Shown piece by piece: positions 54,215 through 64,000 of a stretch of 64,000 nt of DNA. The notes below the pieces were generated by a model, which was not told the DNA's origin, ran no database searches, and worked only from the letters and a program-made list of their open reading frames with translations. This DNA comes from Malaya genurostris (lineage: Eukaryota > Arthropoda > Insecta > Diptera > Culicidae): contig NC_080571.1 of the NCBI RefSeq assembly GCF_030247185.1, positions 34,646,753 through 34,710,752 of the forward strand, read 5' to 3'. The position numbers were made by a program, and so were the translations under genes. The number at the start of each line of letters is the position of its first letter. Position 1 is the stretch's first letter.

Positions 54215-54547
54215 ACGTCAGTCGATCGGGAAACGAAACGAACAGTAGTAGCCATGTTAGATACGTATGTGAATTGGAAGTGAGTTTCATCAAGTAAGAG
54301 ATTTATTGAATTATTGAAATATTATTAATTTAAGTCTGAAATTCATTTATAAAAATATAGATTAGGCTTTCTTTGATCAAGAAGATCATTTTGTTACGCG
54401 ACAGATATTATAGTAGGAGACTAAAATGTGAGTAAGAAATTTCTTAAGTAGCTGTAAAATTGTTAAGAAAATATAATTTCAGCTTTGAGCTATAACATCT
54501 ATACAAATAGGGTTTTGCTACAAGAACTCCGAATACCGTCGCTAACA
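54140..54547 (+). repeat. 3' LTR of BEL/Pao element
   Basis: 408 bp, the same as 47122-47529 on reading both through. It encodes the last 24 residues of gag-pol and its stop (54212-54214). It is followed by the target duplication ATATA. Confidence 0.97.
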
Positions 54548-54552
54548 ATATA

Positions 54553-55616
54553 TAAAAAAAATGAAATACTTAGATACATTTATAAATTCACCTATTTTTT
54601 AAGGTTTTCTTCTGATTGTGCAAAAATAGTAGTTGGGAAAAAATGAAATGTGCAAAAATATATAGGCCATCGCTTTGAATTTCGATATATTTACCATCAT
54701 TGTGAAAAATCCCACCTTTTTTGAGGTCATCTATCTACAGCTTTCATCACAGCTTTGGGTAGAGAACGCTATTTTTCGTTTGTTTCAGTGCATTTTATTT
54801 CTGGAGTTGTACTCATTCAATGGTTAGGTTCCAAATTTCGAAAATCAGTTGACTAACATCAAAGTTATGACTCGGTAAAGTAGGAGTTCTACATATTGTA
54901 TATGCGAAGTTGATGCCAAAGGAAAGAAAATAGGAAAGCAGATAGGCCATATTGTGAATGGAAAAAAAATCTGGAACGGGAAAAATCAAATTTTCAATAT
55001 TTTCCCTTAACCAATCGTCAGCTACAAAGTTTTTGAATCAATCTACGAACTTCACAAAACTCAAGGGTATAAAATTTACCGAGATTCGTTGAAAATCAGA
55101 TGAGCTATGTCAGCTCAAAGTTTCCGTTCCAACGTTTATTTTTTGGCTTGGAATTTTGAGTGTTAATATACTTTTGAAGTAGAACTATGCGTTCCTTTAA
55201 ATATACAACAATCAATGCATGCCAAACTAATTTTACATCGATCGTGGTCTTAAATCAAATTTTCGATTCAACTGATGTCCATTTCATAGTACTAATGATT
55301 TACATGTCGAGTAATTTTAATTACTTTGTTCTTTGTAGTAAGTCGAAACGTTATGTAGTACAGAACACGATAATAAAGTGTATTAATTTCTCACCGAAAA
55401 GAAATTCATCATTCGAAAATGATCGCATTTAAAACAAACGAAGAGAGCATTTTTGTCTTCCACTTCAACAATAGGGAGTGTCAATGCCGACGTCACTCGT
55501 TCCCCTACGACAAGACGAAACCATTCTAACGTCATTCTTTCTTCAATGTGATGAAAACCTGTGGACTTTGTCACGCACCTGAAACGAATTCTCCAGATCA
55601 ATTGAATAAAAATGCT
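54553..55616. other. No gene seen
   Basis: AT-rich DNA with short frames only. It ends in CACAAACCTTT (55617-55627), one copy of the presumed target duplication of the next element. Confidence 0.5.
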
Positions 55617-55712
55617 CACAAACCTTTTGAATTTATATTGTTAACGACTGTTACGGGTATTTGAAGGTTATGTATCGGCTTTTCAGTCTTATATAAATTA
55701 TGAACTCCTTTA

Positions 55713-56636
55713 ACACATGGATCAATAAGTCCCGAGACTAAGGCAGAGATGGCGCTCGTAGTAAACCAGTAATCACGGCTTTCTAGAGTACTAACCTTTG
55801 CTTGAAACGGGTCAAAATTTTAAGTCGATCCGACCAGAAACAGCTGAGTTATCGAGGTTGGAGTAAAGTCGTTTTGTAGTTTGTTTAAAAAATGGAAAAA
55901 AAACGAGTTTCGTGTTTTGATAAAACATTGTTTTTTAATGGGTAAAAACACCGTGCAAGCGAAACAATGGATTGAAAAATGTTATCCGGACTTTTGTCCA
56001 TCAAAAGCAATGATTTGTCGGTGGTTCACCTAGTTTAAACGTGGTCGTACCGACACAAATGACGCGGAACGCTCGGGTAGACCTGTGGAAGCCGTTACAC
56101 CGGAAAATGTGAGTGAAGTGACAAAAATTATAATGAAAGATCGTAAAGTGAAGCTCCGTGAGATTGCTGAGATGACACAGATATCATGTGGAAGTGTATT
56201 TACTATCCTTCATGAAAAATTGAACATGAAAAAGGTTTTTTTTTCCAAGTGGGTGCCGCGATTGCTTTTTCATCAAGATAATGCACCCTGCCACGAGTCG
56301 ATGAAAACAATGGCGAAATTGAACGAGTTGGGCTTTGATCTGCTTCCCCACCCCCCATACTCGCCAGATTTAGCCCCCAGTGACTACTGGCTCTTTGCTG
56401 ATCTTAAAAAAATGCTCCAGGGAAAAAGATTTGGCTCAAATGAGGAGGTCATCGCTGAAACTGAAGCTTATTTTGAAGCGAAAGATAATTTTTTTTATAA
56501 ACATGGTATTGAAAAATTGGAAAAACGTTGGAACCATTGTATCACCCTAAACGGTGATTATGTTGACGAATAAAAAAAAACTTTGCAAAAAAATGTTGTT
56601 TCCATTGTTAGTCTCGGGACTTATTGATCCATGTGT
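55713..56636 (+). mobile_element. Mariner element, internally deleted, 924 bp
   Basis: Terminal inverted repeats as in 6469-7388, with TA at 55711-55712 and 56637-56638. It carries the same internal deletion. It sits in the left arm of the surrounding inverted repeat; the right arm (near 57825) lacks it and gives the empty site. Confidence 0.95.
55892..56573 (+). pseudogene. Mariner transposase, internally deleted
   Basis: The start at 55892 has an extra A, which shifts the frame compared with 6648. A stop (TAG) follows at about 56030 in the main frame. From 56085 the frame is open for 162 codons: I-A-E-M-T-Q-I-S, K-W-V-P-R-L-L joined directly to F-H-Q-D-N-A-P-C-H, P-Y-S-P-D-L-A-P-S-D-Y-W, and the C-terminus to a stop at 56573. 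The fusion point shows the deletion is in frame and removes the first catalytic Asp block. The C-terminal half is the best preserved of the three copies. Confidence 0.93.
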
Positions 56637-57265
56637 TATTTTCTCTTCTTCCGACGTTTCGGTCATTATTGGACCTTTTTCAAGGAATCTGTAATGTTTA
56701 TTGTGTCAATTACATTCATAATTACAATCTATATAAACATTTTAACATTTACCGACAATTATGGTGTTCTTTTGTCTGTTAGTTCTAGTTGAACATATAG
56801 TGGTCATACTTTATCTACAACTATAGTGAAAATGAATTATTTTAAACTGTTGTGAAAAAATCTTGTACAATTTTTATTGTGCACCTACTGTAATTTGCGA
56901 AATAATAAATTATAACGATGAATAACACAGTGAACAATCGAACAGATACGAATAACTTGCATGCTGTGTATGCTGGACTGTTCCACTCGCAAGAAGAGAA
57001 GAGAGGATAAAAACAAACAGTGTATAACTATTTTTGTCAAAATCAGACACATACACACACAGTAGAGTAACACCAGATAACGTTTCAACAGATAGTATGA
57101 TAAAAGGGACATTTTGATTAAAGTGTGCAGTGACGCCGATAGTGTCTGTTTTTAGGATCGTCTAAAATAAACGTTATAATTTATTATTTCGCAAATTACA
57201 GTAGGTGCACGATAAAAATTGTACAAGATATTTTCACAACAGTTTGAAATAATTCATTTTCACTA

Positions 57266-57649
57266 TACTGCCCATGCTCGCATATCAGTCCCATATCGAT
57301 TTTCGCCATTTTTGAGTTAGCTTAAGGAATGAAATCTATCCTCAATAAACTCTCAGAAATTGCAATAAAAGTTGAGGGTATGTTCAGTAAAATGTGAAAA
57401 AAATATCAACTCATGTCTGTCCCATATGCAAAATACCCGCATATCAGTCCCATTCAGTGCAAATTTCAATAATTTTATTTGCTGAAATGTTGGAATAGTA
57501 AAGGTGTACTACCGATATTTCATTTAATAATACCATAATTTAGCATTAGGTAGCACAATATAAAAAAAAATTCGGAAATAATATTTTAATCGACTTTTTC
57601 TCGACTTGCCGATTTTCCATATGGGACTGATATGCAAGTATGGGCAGTA
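57266..57649. mobile_element. TIR MITE, 384 bp, TACTGCCCATRCTYGCATAT ends
   Basis: The left end TACTGCCCATGCTCGCATAT and the complement of the right end TACTGCCCATACTTGCATAT are followed on both sides by CAGTCCCATAT. TA flanks are at 57264-57265 and 57650-57651. The unfilled site is in the left arm at about 56822-56825. GCATATCAGTCCCAT also recurs inside (about 57440-57455). No coding capacity. The TA duplication suggests a Tc1/mariner-type relative. Confidence 0.9.
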
Positions 57650-57902
57650 TAGTTGTAGATAAAGTATGACCACTATATGTTCAACTAGAACTAACAGACA
57701 AAAGAACACCATAATTGTCGGTAAATGTTAAAATGTTTATATAGATTGTAATTACGAATGTAATTGACACAATAAACATTACAGATTCCTTGAAAAAGGT
57801 CCAATAAGGACCGAAACGTCGGAAGAAGATCAAATAAAGAAGTTCTTAATTTATATAAGACAGAAAAGCCGATACATAACCTTCAAATGCCCACAAACCT
57901 TT

Positions 57903-59888
57903 GGTTTCGGCAGATGTTTTCAATTTATAAAAACTGTTTTTTTTATCCTTAACTGTACATCAACAAATACTTCAAAAGGATGTTTAGTGCCATTTTTTTT
58001 TTTCAACCGTTTCATTGAGATTTATTTCCCGTACGTGAGCGGTAATTAGAAGTTTGCACAAATTTTGATATTGTTAAAGGTCAATTTAAATATAATCCCT
58101 CAAAGCGACTTGCGATGCTGATTTCCCATTCCTCTCCGGAAAGCAACCCCCGCACAGAACTAAATGGCGAGAAGCTTGAGAGTTTGAGATTTTTCACTCC
58201 ATTATATTAAACTTTCCAGCCTTTGAAGGCTCGTCGGGTGCAACACAGAATGCTAGTGTGGAAAGCGTTTCGGAATGTTCTCACAAAATCTCGACGATGT
58301 CTGGAAAGCAGCTTATCAACAGCTAAGCATTTGAGCGGCACAAGGATTACTGGCTGAGTGGAGCCAACATCCAGAAAAGCAGTTCCCGTGCAACTTTACA
58401 TTGTTCGACAGATAAGGTGCTTCTATTGTAGACGATGATGGGTATTACAACAGCCTCTCCGACTCAAGTGTGTGAAAATTGTCGGTCTTCAAAAACGAAA
58501 CAAAATGTACAGCGGTGGACCGAAGCGGGTGCGAAAAAAAGGTGTTATAATTCTTTTGCTTCTACAAACGATTACACTAAAAGGCCAATCTCCAGTTGAA
58601 ACCGGCTTGAGCATGAATTCGTGATTTTCGGAATGGTGAATATGCCATCCCACATTGCCGAACACAAGAAGGATCTCCCCTCTGCAAAACCCGTCTTATC
58701 TCACATTTCGCCTCCGACAAAAGAAACATACTAAACAGCAATAGTTATTCAACCCCGAGGGCGGTTGCTTGCCGAGATGGTGATTAAACTTTAATTTGAT
58801 TTATCTTCATAACCTAACCTGTCTGCGGTGAGAAGGAACGGAATGAGTTTCCTCGTAACACGTGTAGTTTGTGTAGTTTCTGCCTGTGGATGTGTGATTG
58901 CATGTGTACGGCAGCGCTCATAAAAGGGTTTGAGACTTGTCCAAGTTTCCTCCGGTAGATGAAATGCTCTTTTGACCTTGTTTCTGGAAAACGCGTTCAC
59001 TGGGAAGGTTTTCTAGGCGAGGAACGAGACGATAGAGATTATGTGGCAAGATAGAATAGCTACCAACTACCTTGGCAGTGCCCCCAGGGCAAGGAAGGAG
59101 ATTAAAAATAAATTATAAGTAATATGCTGACGACTCGAGCTTTCCACTTTGAATCCCAGCAGGCATAACCCTTGTACAGAAGAGCAGGTTGGAGCTGTTC
59201 TACCCGGAGACCGACTACATTGCTACGAATGAGGGCCACTGCAACCCGAACACTGGAGGGTTCTACATTTTGTTAAGTCCTTGTTTGTATTACCATTTGA
59301 TGTGTGGTGCTTTGCATCACAAATGAAATCCAATCAACAGCAAACAGTCAGTCAGAATTTAAATCAATCCGCTGTTGGTGCACTACTTTTCTCGGGACAT
59401 ATTTGCTCGGCACATTAGATTCTACCTGCATGGGTCAAAGTCAAGCGATGTTTTGCCTAGCGGAAGAATATTGTAATGAAGGATCTCGTCTTGAGTTGCA
59501 AATGTGTTGGCATTTGAAGGACAATCGGATTAGCAAGTGAAAGTCCGGATCGGATAAAGGAGGGGATTTCTGTGGTTGATGTTGCTGATAATTTGCTGTT
59601 TCAAGTGCTTCTAAAAGGTTGTTTTCGGTGCTGAATAGTGAACAACCTACGATTTTAAAATTTAGAGCAAATTTGAAATGAATGCAAATTAATGGTTTCG
59701 TGGCTCAATTCATACAAACCACAGATTTAAACGAATTTGGTGATCAAATACGGCCGTTCTAGAAGCTACCATGATGAGAATCAGTAACAATAAATGAATT
59801 TGAAGTGCGGACCTTTGTTAAGAATGTGCAAGAAATTCAACTGAACAAAACTTGTAATTCGTTGCTCATACAGTGCAAGCTGCAGTAA
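57903..59888. other. Unique DNA, no supported gene
   Basis: The region 58080-59600 is moderately GC-rich and non-repetitive. Short frames at 58791-59000 (minus) and 59304-59540 (plus) show no recognised domain. No transposon ends are seen. Confidence 0.45.
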
Positions 59889-59896
59889 GTGCCAAG

Positions 59897-60527
59897 CAGT
59901 GCAGTAAAATTTCATTTTCAATCGAATGATATCAGATGAAAATGAAATTTATGGCCACTGACCGTCTGCATACCGATACAAATTCATATGACTTTTGCTG
60001 CCATTTCCAAGTGAAGCTCCCAGAATTCATCGTCAGTTGAATAATCGTACTTAGTCATTTGAAGTTTTGCTTGCTCAGTTTCAAGTGCCAAGTAGTCTAG
60101 CTGCTTCATTGTCTTCGCTGTTGGTAGTGAGCAAGTTCGAATGAATAGAATTATAAGTGGAGTAAAGTATTGAAAAGGAAAATTGAAGGAGGAAATTATT
60201 AATCTATGTGTATTCTGTAATTGATATTTCAGCTACCTGATTTGTCTTTCATCTATTATCTTGAACCAATTCGAATGTTTACATAAACCTCATTTGATAG
60301 CCGCTCTCACACTATTGAAAGAGATATTTTGTTACTTCAAGAGATCAACTGACGGCGGTTAAACTGAGCTTTGGTTTGAAGAGAATCGATTGAAGAACTG
60401 AATGCTGCCGGTTCGGTACGTCAGTGAACGTTGGGTGTGTCAGAGTGTGAAGTTCACTGCAGTAGAGAGATCGTCAGTGTGTTTTACATTCGATTCCAAA
60501 TGAATTGAATCGAATTTTACTGCACTG
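59897..60527. mobile_element. hAT-like MITE, 631 bp, copy 2, perfect 8-bp duplication
   Basis: The ends are CAGTGCAGTAAAATTTCATT and, on the complement, CAGTGCAGTAAAATTCGATT. GTGCCAAG flanks it on both sides (59889-59896 and 60528-60535), a perfect 8-bp duplication as in hAT elements. It is homologous to 19189-19818 in opposite orientation. No transposase. Confidence 0.93.
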
Positions 60528-60535
60528 GTGCCAAG

Positions 60536-61005
60536 TACTGATCTAAAAAGCATTAAACACAAAGTATAGTGGACGAAGGCAGTATATTAGTATTATGCTT
60601 CCTCTGAATATAAACGAATTGCCTAATTTAAAATGTTTTGAAATTTTCATTACTGAGATGGTTTCTGTAAACAATTCTTTCATTTTCTTTTCAAAAAACA
60701 AGCTTTAAAAATCGACTTCAGACACCCCTCCATGATAGAAACTGGAACATTTACGAATTTGCTCAAATATGAATTCTACATTGAGCAATAGTTTTTCAAA
60801 ATAAGTTCGGAGTTTGTTGTTTTTCGAAAGCTTGTTCCAAATTTGTGTGATATTTGTTTTGAACTGAATTTCGATCCAAAATTGTGTAGGAAATTTATTA
60901 AAAATCGTTTGAAAATTTGTATCAATATTTGTTTCCTAGTTCATTTTTTGATCAAGTTGTCTGAGAACGGCTAAATTTGTTCTAAGTTTATTGATTCGGC
61001 TGCTC
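60536..61005. other. No gene seen
   Basis: AT-rich DNA between the hAT MITE and the LINE leader. No frames or ends recognised. Confidence 0.5.
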
Positions 61006-61504
61006 GGCCATCCATGGAAGTTGACCATCAATGTCAATTTCCCTCTCTGAGCAGCCTAGATAGCCGTGTAGTGTCGGTAGCGGTTTCCCAACTGGCTAAG
61101 AATAACGCTACGGTCCACCTGTACCGGTGGTATAAGTCCACCAAAGCGGAATTATTTTCTACCAAGAATTGATCCACTGGTTTCCTGTTCCATGTCGTAA
61201 AAGGCCACAAAAATAGGAACTCCTAAGTCAAGGTGTATTTCCGTGCCGATGGCTGAATGGCTGCAGGAGGTTAAACAATGCAGTCGTGAACGGAATATCT
61301 TGGGGTGTTCCCTTACTGTGTTAAGCGAAGCTCTGGCACAGGGGACGACTTCTTTCTTCGCAACTCGTGGGATTTAAATGATTAAAACATTTAAAAAAAT
61401 CCCTACATGGTTCGCTATAGGCGATTATAAGCCAATATATTTGGTTTCTTGTAGTTGTTGTACGGTTGGTGCTGGAGGTGGAATGTTCGTTACTCTAATT
61501 TATA
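61006..61504 (+). promoter_or_regulatory. 5' region of the R1/LOA-like LINE, ORF1 absent
   Basis: GC-richer than the flank. It contains the segment GATCCACTGGTTTCCTG and TCGTAAAAGGCCACAA shared with 36249-36415. LINEs of this group normally have an ORF1 between leader and ORF2; here only about 500 bp precede the ORF2 start and no Gag-like frame is visible, so ORF1 appears deleted. The exact start of the element is uncertain. Confidence 0.55.
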
Positions 61505-64000
61505 ATGGTTAGAGTAGCACAAATCAATCTCCAGCATAAATGTACAGCAACTATGAATCTATCCAGACTTCTGCAAGAAGGTAAATCTTCTTTAGCTTTG
61601 GTTCAAGAACCATATTTCTAAAAGTGAAACTTCTACGTTGGAAAATTGTTAAACCCAGTCTTTGTTGCCTTTAACAAGACCGGAATGACTAATCCACGTG
61701 AAATGCCTCGAGCATGCATACTTGCAAATAGTGCTCTCGATGTCTCTCTCATATCGGAGCTCACAACTCGGGATATTTGTGCTGTCACAGTTGGTATGAC
61801 TATTGATGGCATAGACAGGAAATATGTCTATTGTTCGGCATATTTGCCGCATAACCAACCTTCGCCAAGCGATGACTTCAAAAAGGTTGTATCATACTGC
61901 TGCAAGAGTGATATACCGCTTGTAATCGGCAGTGACATAAATGCTCACCATATCATTTGGGGCAGCACAGATATAAATTCGAGAGGCTCTGATATGATGG
62001 AATTTGTGAGCAGTACAAACCTGCACATAGTCAATGCAGGAAACCGTCCAACTTTTGCGAGATCTGGCAGAGAGGAGGTTTTGGACGTAACTCTCTGCTC
62101 TGATAGAATTGCGCATGAGTTGGTGAATTGGCTCGTCTCCGATGAGCTCGAACCTTCGTTGTCTGATCATAAGTACATATTCTTTGATCTTTCAAACGTT
62201 AAATTTGATATTATCACATATCGTAATCCCAAATCTACAAACTGGGACCTCTATGAAAAGGGCTTGGCGACCAGATTTTACTGGTACCAACCAACAATTG
62301 AAACCCCAATTGATTTGGAAAATGTTGTCGACGAGACAAATTCACTCATAGTTGCAGCATATGAAGAGGCTTGTCCACTTCGGATTGTGCGAGCTCCTTG
62401 GTGGAATGCTGAACTTGCTAGACTAAGGAAACTATGCAGAAGAGCTTGGAACCACCGTCGCAGAAATGGGTCGGAGGCATTCGTGTTGGCTCGAAGGGCT
62501 TACAAAAATGCTCTTCGATCGTCTGAGCGAAGTGGTTGGAAAAGCCTCTGCACAAATGTCTCTAGTCTCAACGAGGCTAGCAGATTAAATAAGTTACTTT
62601 CGAAGTCTAAGGACTTTAATGTCAGTTTCTTAAGAACTTCAGATGGTGAACACTTGTCTGATGAAAGTTATGTACTTCACTGCCTTTTTAACACTCACTT
62701 TCCAGGATCTATGGATCCATCACCGACAGCTCTTCCCGAGACTTTTTCAGGTAGTTACGATTCTTGGGCCCTTGCTCGAAGCGTTGTGACGATTGAATCG
62801 GTCAAATGGGCAGTTGAGAGTTTTGCTCCGTACAAATCTCCTGGAAAGGATGGAGTTTTCCCAGTGTTACTGCAGAAAGGGTATGAACATTTCAAACATG
62901 TTTTTAAGAAAATACTTACTTTTAGTCTTGCGACAGGATATATTCCAAGAGCCTGGCAGGAAATAATTGTCAAATTTATTCCCAAAGGCGGACGCGATAC
63001 TTATGAGGAAGCGAAGAGTTTCAGGCCTATCAGTCTTAGCTCATTTCTTCTTAAAACAGTGGAACGCATAGTCGATCACTATATCAGAAATGTTAGTTTG
63101 GGCCTGCATCCGCTACATGGAATGCAACATGCTTACCAGCGTGGAAAGTCCACTACAACCCTGTTACATGATGTTGTGTACAACATTGAAAAAGCTTTCT
63201 CACAAAAGCAATCTTGCTTGGGAGTTTTCCTAGATATTGAAGGTGCCTTTGATAACGTGTCTTTCAATTCAATTCTGGAAGCAGCCCGTGGTCATGGCAT
63301 ACCTTCAAGTATCACAAATTGGATACACGCAATGCTTAGCAATCGACTTCTTTGTTCATCGCTTCGGCAAGCAGAGATTAGAAAGCTGAGTGTCTGTGGG
63401 TGTCCTCAAGGTGGTGTACTATCCCCACTTTTATGGAACCTAGTCGCTGATGGTTTGTTAAGGAAACTTAATAACCTTGGATTTCCGACTTATGGTTTTG
63501 CCGACGATTATCATATATTGATGACCGGTATAAGCATTAACACTCTCTTTGATTTAATGCAGCAAGCCCTGCGATCTGTTGAACAATGGTGTTGTCAGGT
63601 TGGATTGTCTGTAAATCCGGGCAAAACATCAATGGTGCTTTTCACTCATCGTAGGATAATCACAGGAGCTCGTCCGTTGCAGTTCTTTGGCTCAGAGGTC
63701 ACTGTGGTCGAACAAGTTAAATACGTCGGGGTTATTCTTGACTCAAAACTGAATTGGTCTGCTCACATTGACTTCAGAATTAAAAGAGCTTGCATGGCTT
63801 TCGGCCAATGCAGACGAGCTTTTGGAAAATCATGGGGACTCAAACCCAGATATATTCATTGGATCTACACAACTATTGTTAGACCAATTTTAGCATATGG
63901 ATGTCTTGTATGGTGGCAGAAAGGAGAAGTCGCGACAGTTCAGTCAAAGCTAAATCATCTCCAAAGGATGGTCCTAATGGCGATGACAGGAGCATTCACG
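61505..64000 (+). CDS. R1/LOA-like LINE ORF2 (endonuclease and reverse transcriptase), runs off window
   Basis: The ATG at 61505 opens with R-V-A-Q-I-N-L-Q-H-K, the typical start of an APE-type endonuclease. Two stops, TAA (61619-61621) and TGA (61625-61627), lie right after Q-E-P-Y-F. From 61628 the same frame is open to the window edge, about 790 codons. Endonuclease landmarks: G-S-D-I-N-A-H-H near 61928 and S-D-H-K near 62164. Reverse transcriptase: P-Y-K-S-P-G-K-D-G (about 62830), S-F-R-P-I-S-L (about 63019), L-D-I-E-G-A-F-D (about 63231), P-Q-G-G-V-L-S-P (about 63403), F-A-D-D (about 63499), then the thumb. The wording matches R1/LOA-group LINEs. The two adjacent stops would kill it unless read through; the rest looks under little decay. 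Confidence 0.93.

Larger units (their letters stand above)
47122..54547 (+). mobile_element. Complete BEL/Pao LTR retrotransposon, 7,426 bp
   Basis: Two 408-bp LTRs (TG...CA) that I read as identical bound a single gag-pol frame of 2,218 codons with no stop or frameshift. A perfect 5-bp duplication ATATA lies at 47117-47121 and 54548-54552. The domain order Gag, protease, reverse transcriptase, RNase H, integrase and the DDGSS and YVDD motifs place it in BEL/Pao. No env-like frame is present. LTR identity, intact frame and perfect duplication point to very recent insertion and possible activity. Confidence 0.97.
55628..57891. mobile_element. Large inverted-repeat element (foldback or Penelope-like LTR pair), 2.26 kb
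   Basis: The arms are 55655-56917 and 57172-57892, reverse complements once a mariner (55713-56636) is removed from the left arm and a TIR element (57266-57649) from the right. The loop is 56918-57171. CACAAACCTTT at 55617-55627 and 57892-57902 is an 11-bp direct repeat. Each arm carries CCTTGAAAAAGGTCC-AATA followed by a GGACCGAAACGTCGG-like stretch: a stable stem II with GAAAC and GTC, as in the hammerheads of Penelope-like LTRs, but with CTGATGA decayed. No reverse transcriptase is present. The Penelope link is inference. Confidence 0.8.

Overview
This is transposon-rich insect nuclear DNA. The best guess is a culicine mosquito: the tRNA-derived SINE looks like the Feilai type, there is a Juan/Jockey-like LINE, an ITmD37E-like transposase, irritans-type mariners, a BEL/Pao element and a dispersed repeat that ends in a 'gagaaaggc' motif. 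I can support no ordinary host protein-coding gene, rRNA or functional tRNA. The only long intact reading frame belongs to a retrotransposon. The window reads as intergenic or large-intron DNA built by successive, often nested insertions.

Layout. 0-4 kb: degenerate repeats, a near-perfect 823-bp array of an 8-bp unit, then moderately GC-rich unique DNA. 4-7.4 kb: a decayed Jockey-type LINE (ORF1 plus the start of ORF2), cut by a minus-strand tRNA-derived SINE and followed by a 920-bp internally deleted mariner. 7.4-10 kb: unique DNA. 10-24 kb: dispersed repeats, nested hAT-like MITEs, a TIR element inside a repeat, a hammerhead-ribozyme-like fold near 20 kb, an L1/Tx1-like reverse transcriptase remnant, and a long inverted repeat with a tRNA-like sequence in its loop. 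24-32 kb: reverse transcriptase fragments, a second (minus-strand) mariner and an ORF1 fragment. 32-40 kb: a SINE split by a TIR element, an (AAT)n tract, a foldback MITE with a hammerhead-like core at 37.8 kb, and unique DNA. 40.8-42.7 kb: a broken ITmD37E-like transposon holding a 1,152-bp retroposed element that encodes only an ORF1 protein. 43-46 kb: repeat copies, cryptic simple sequence, and a young SINE with a perfect 15-bp target duplication. 47.1-54.5 kb: a complete BEL/Pao retrotransposon with 408-bp LTRs that I read as identical, and an uninterrupted 2,218-codon gag-pol. 55.6-57.9 kb: a large inverted-repeat element whose left arm carries a mariner and whose right arm carries a different TIR element. 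59.9-60.5 kb: a hAT MITE homologous to the one at 19.2 kb, inverted. 61-64 kb: an R1/LOA-like LINE whose ORF2 runs off the window.

How the parts relate. Several copies date one another. The two arms of the 55.6-57.9 kb inverted repeat give the empty sites of each other's insertions. An uninterrupted SINE at 45.8 kb gives the empty site of the element that splits the SINE at 32.7-34.0 kb. The ORF1-only retroposon restores the D37E reading frame across an 11-bp target duplication. All calls are by eye; family names are inferences from motifs.
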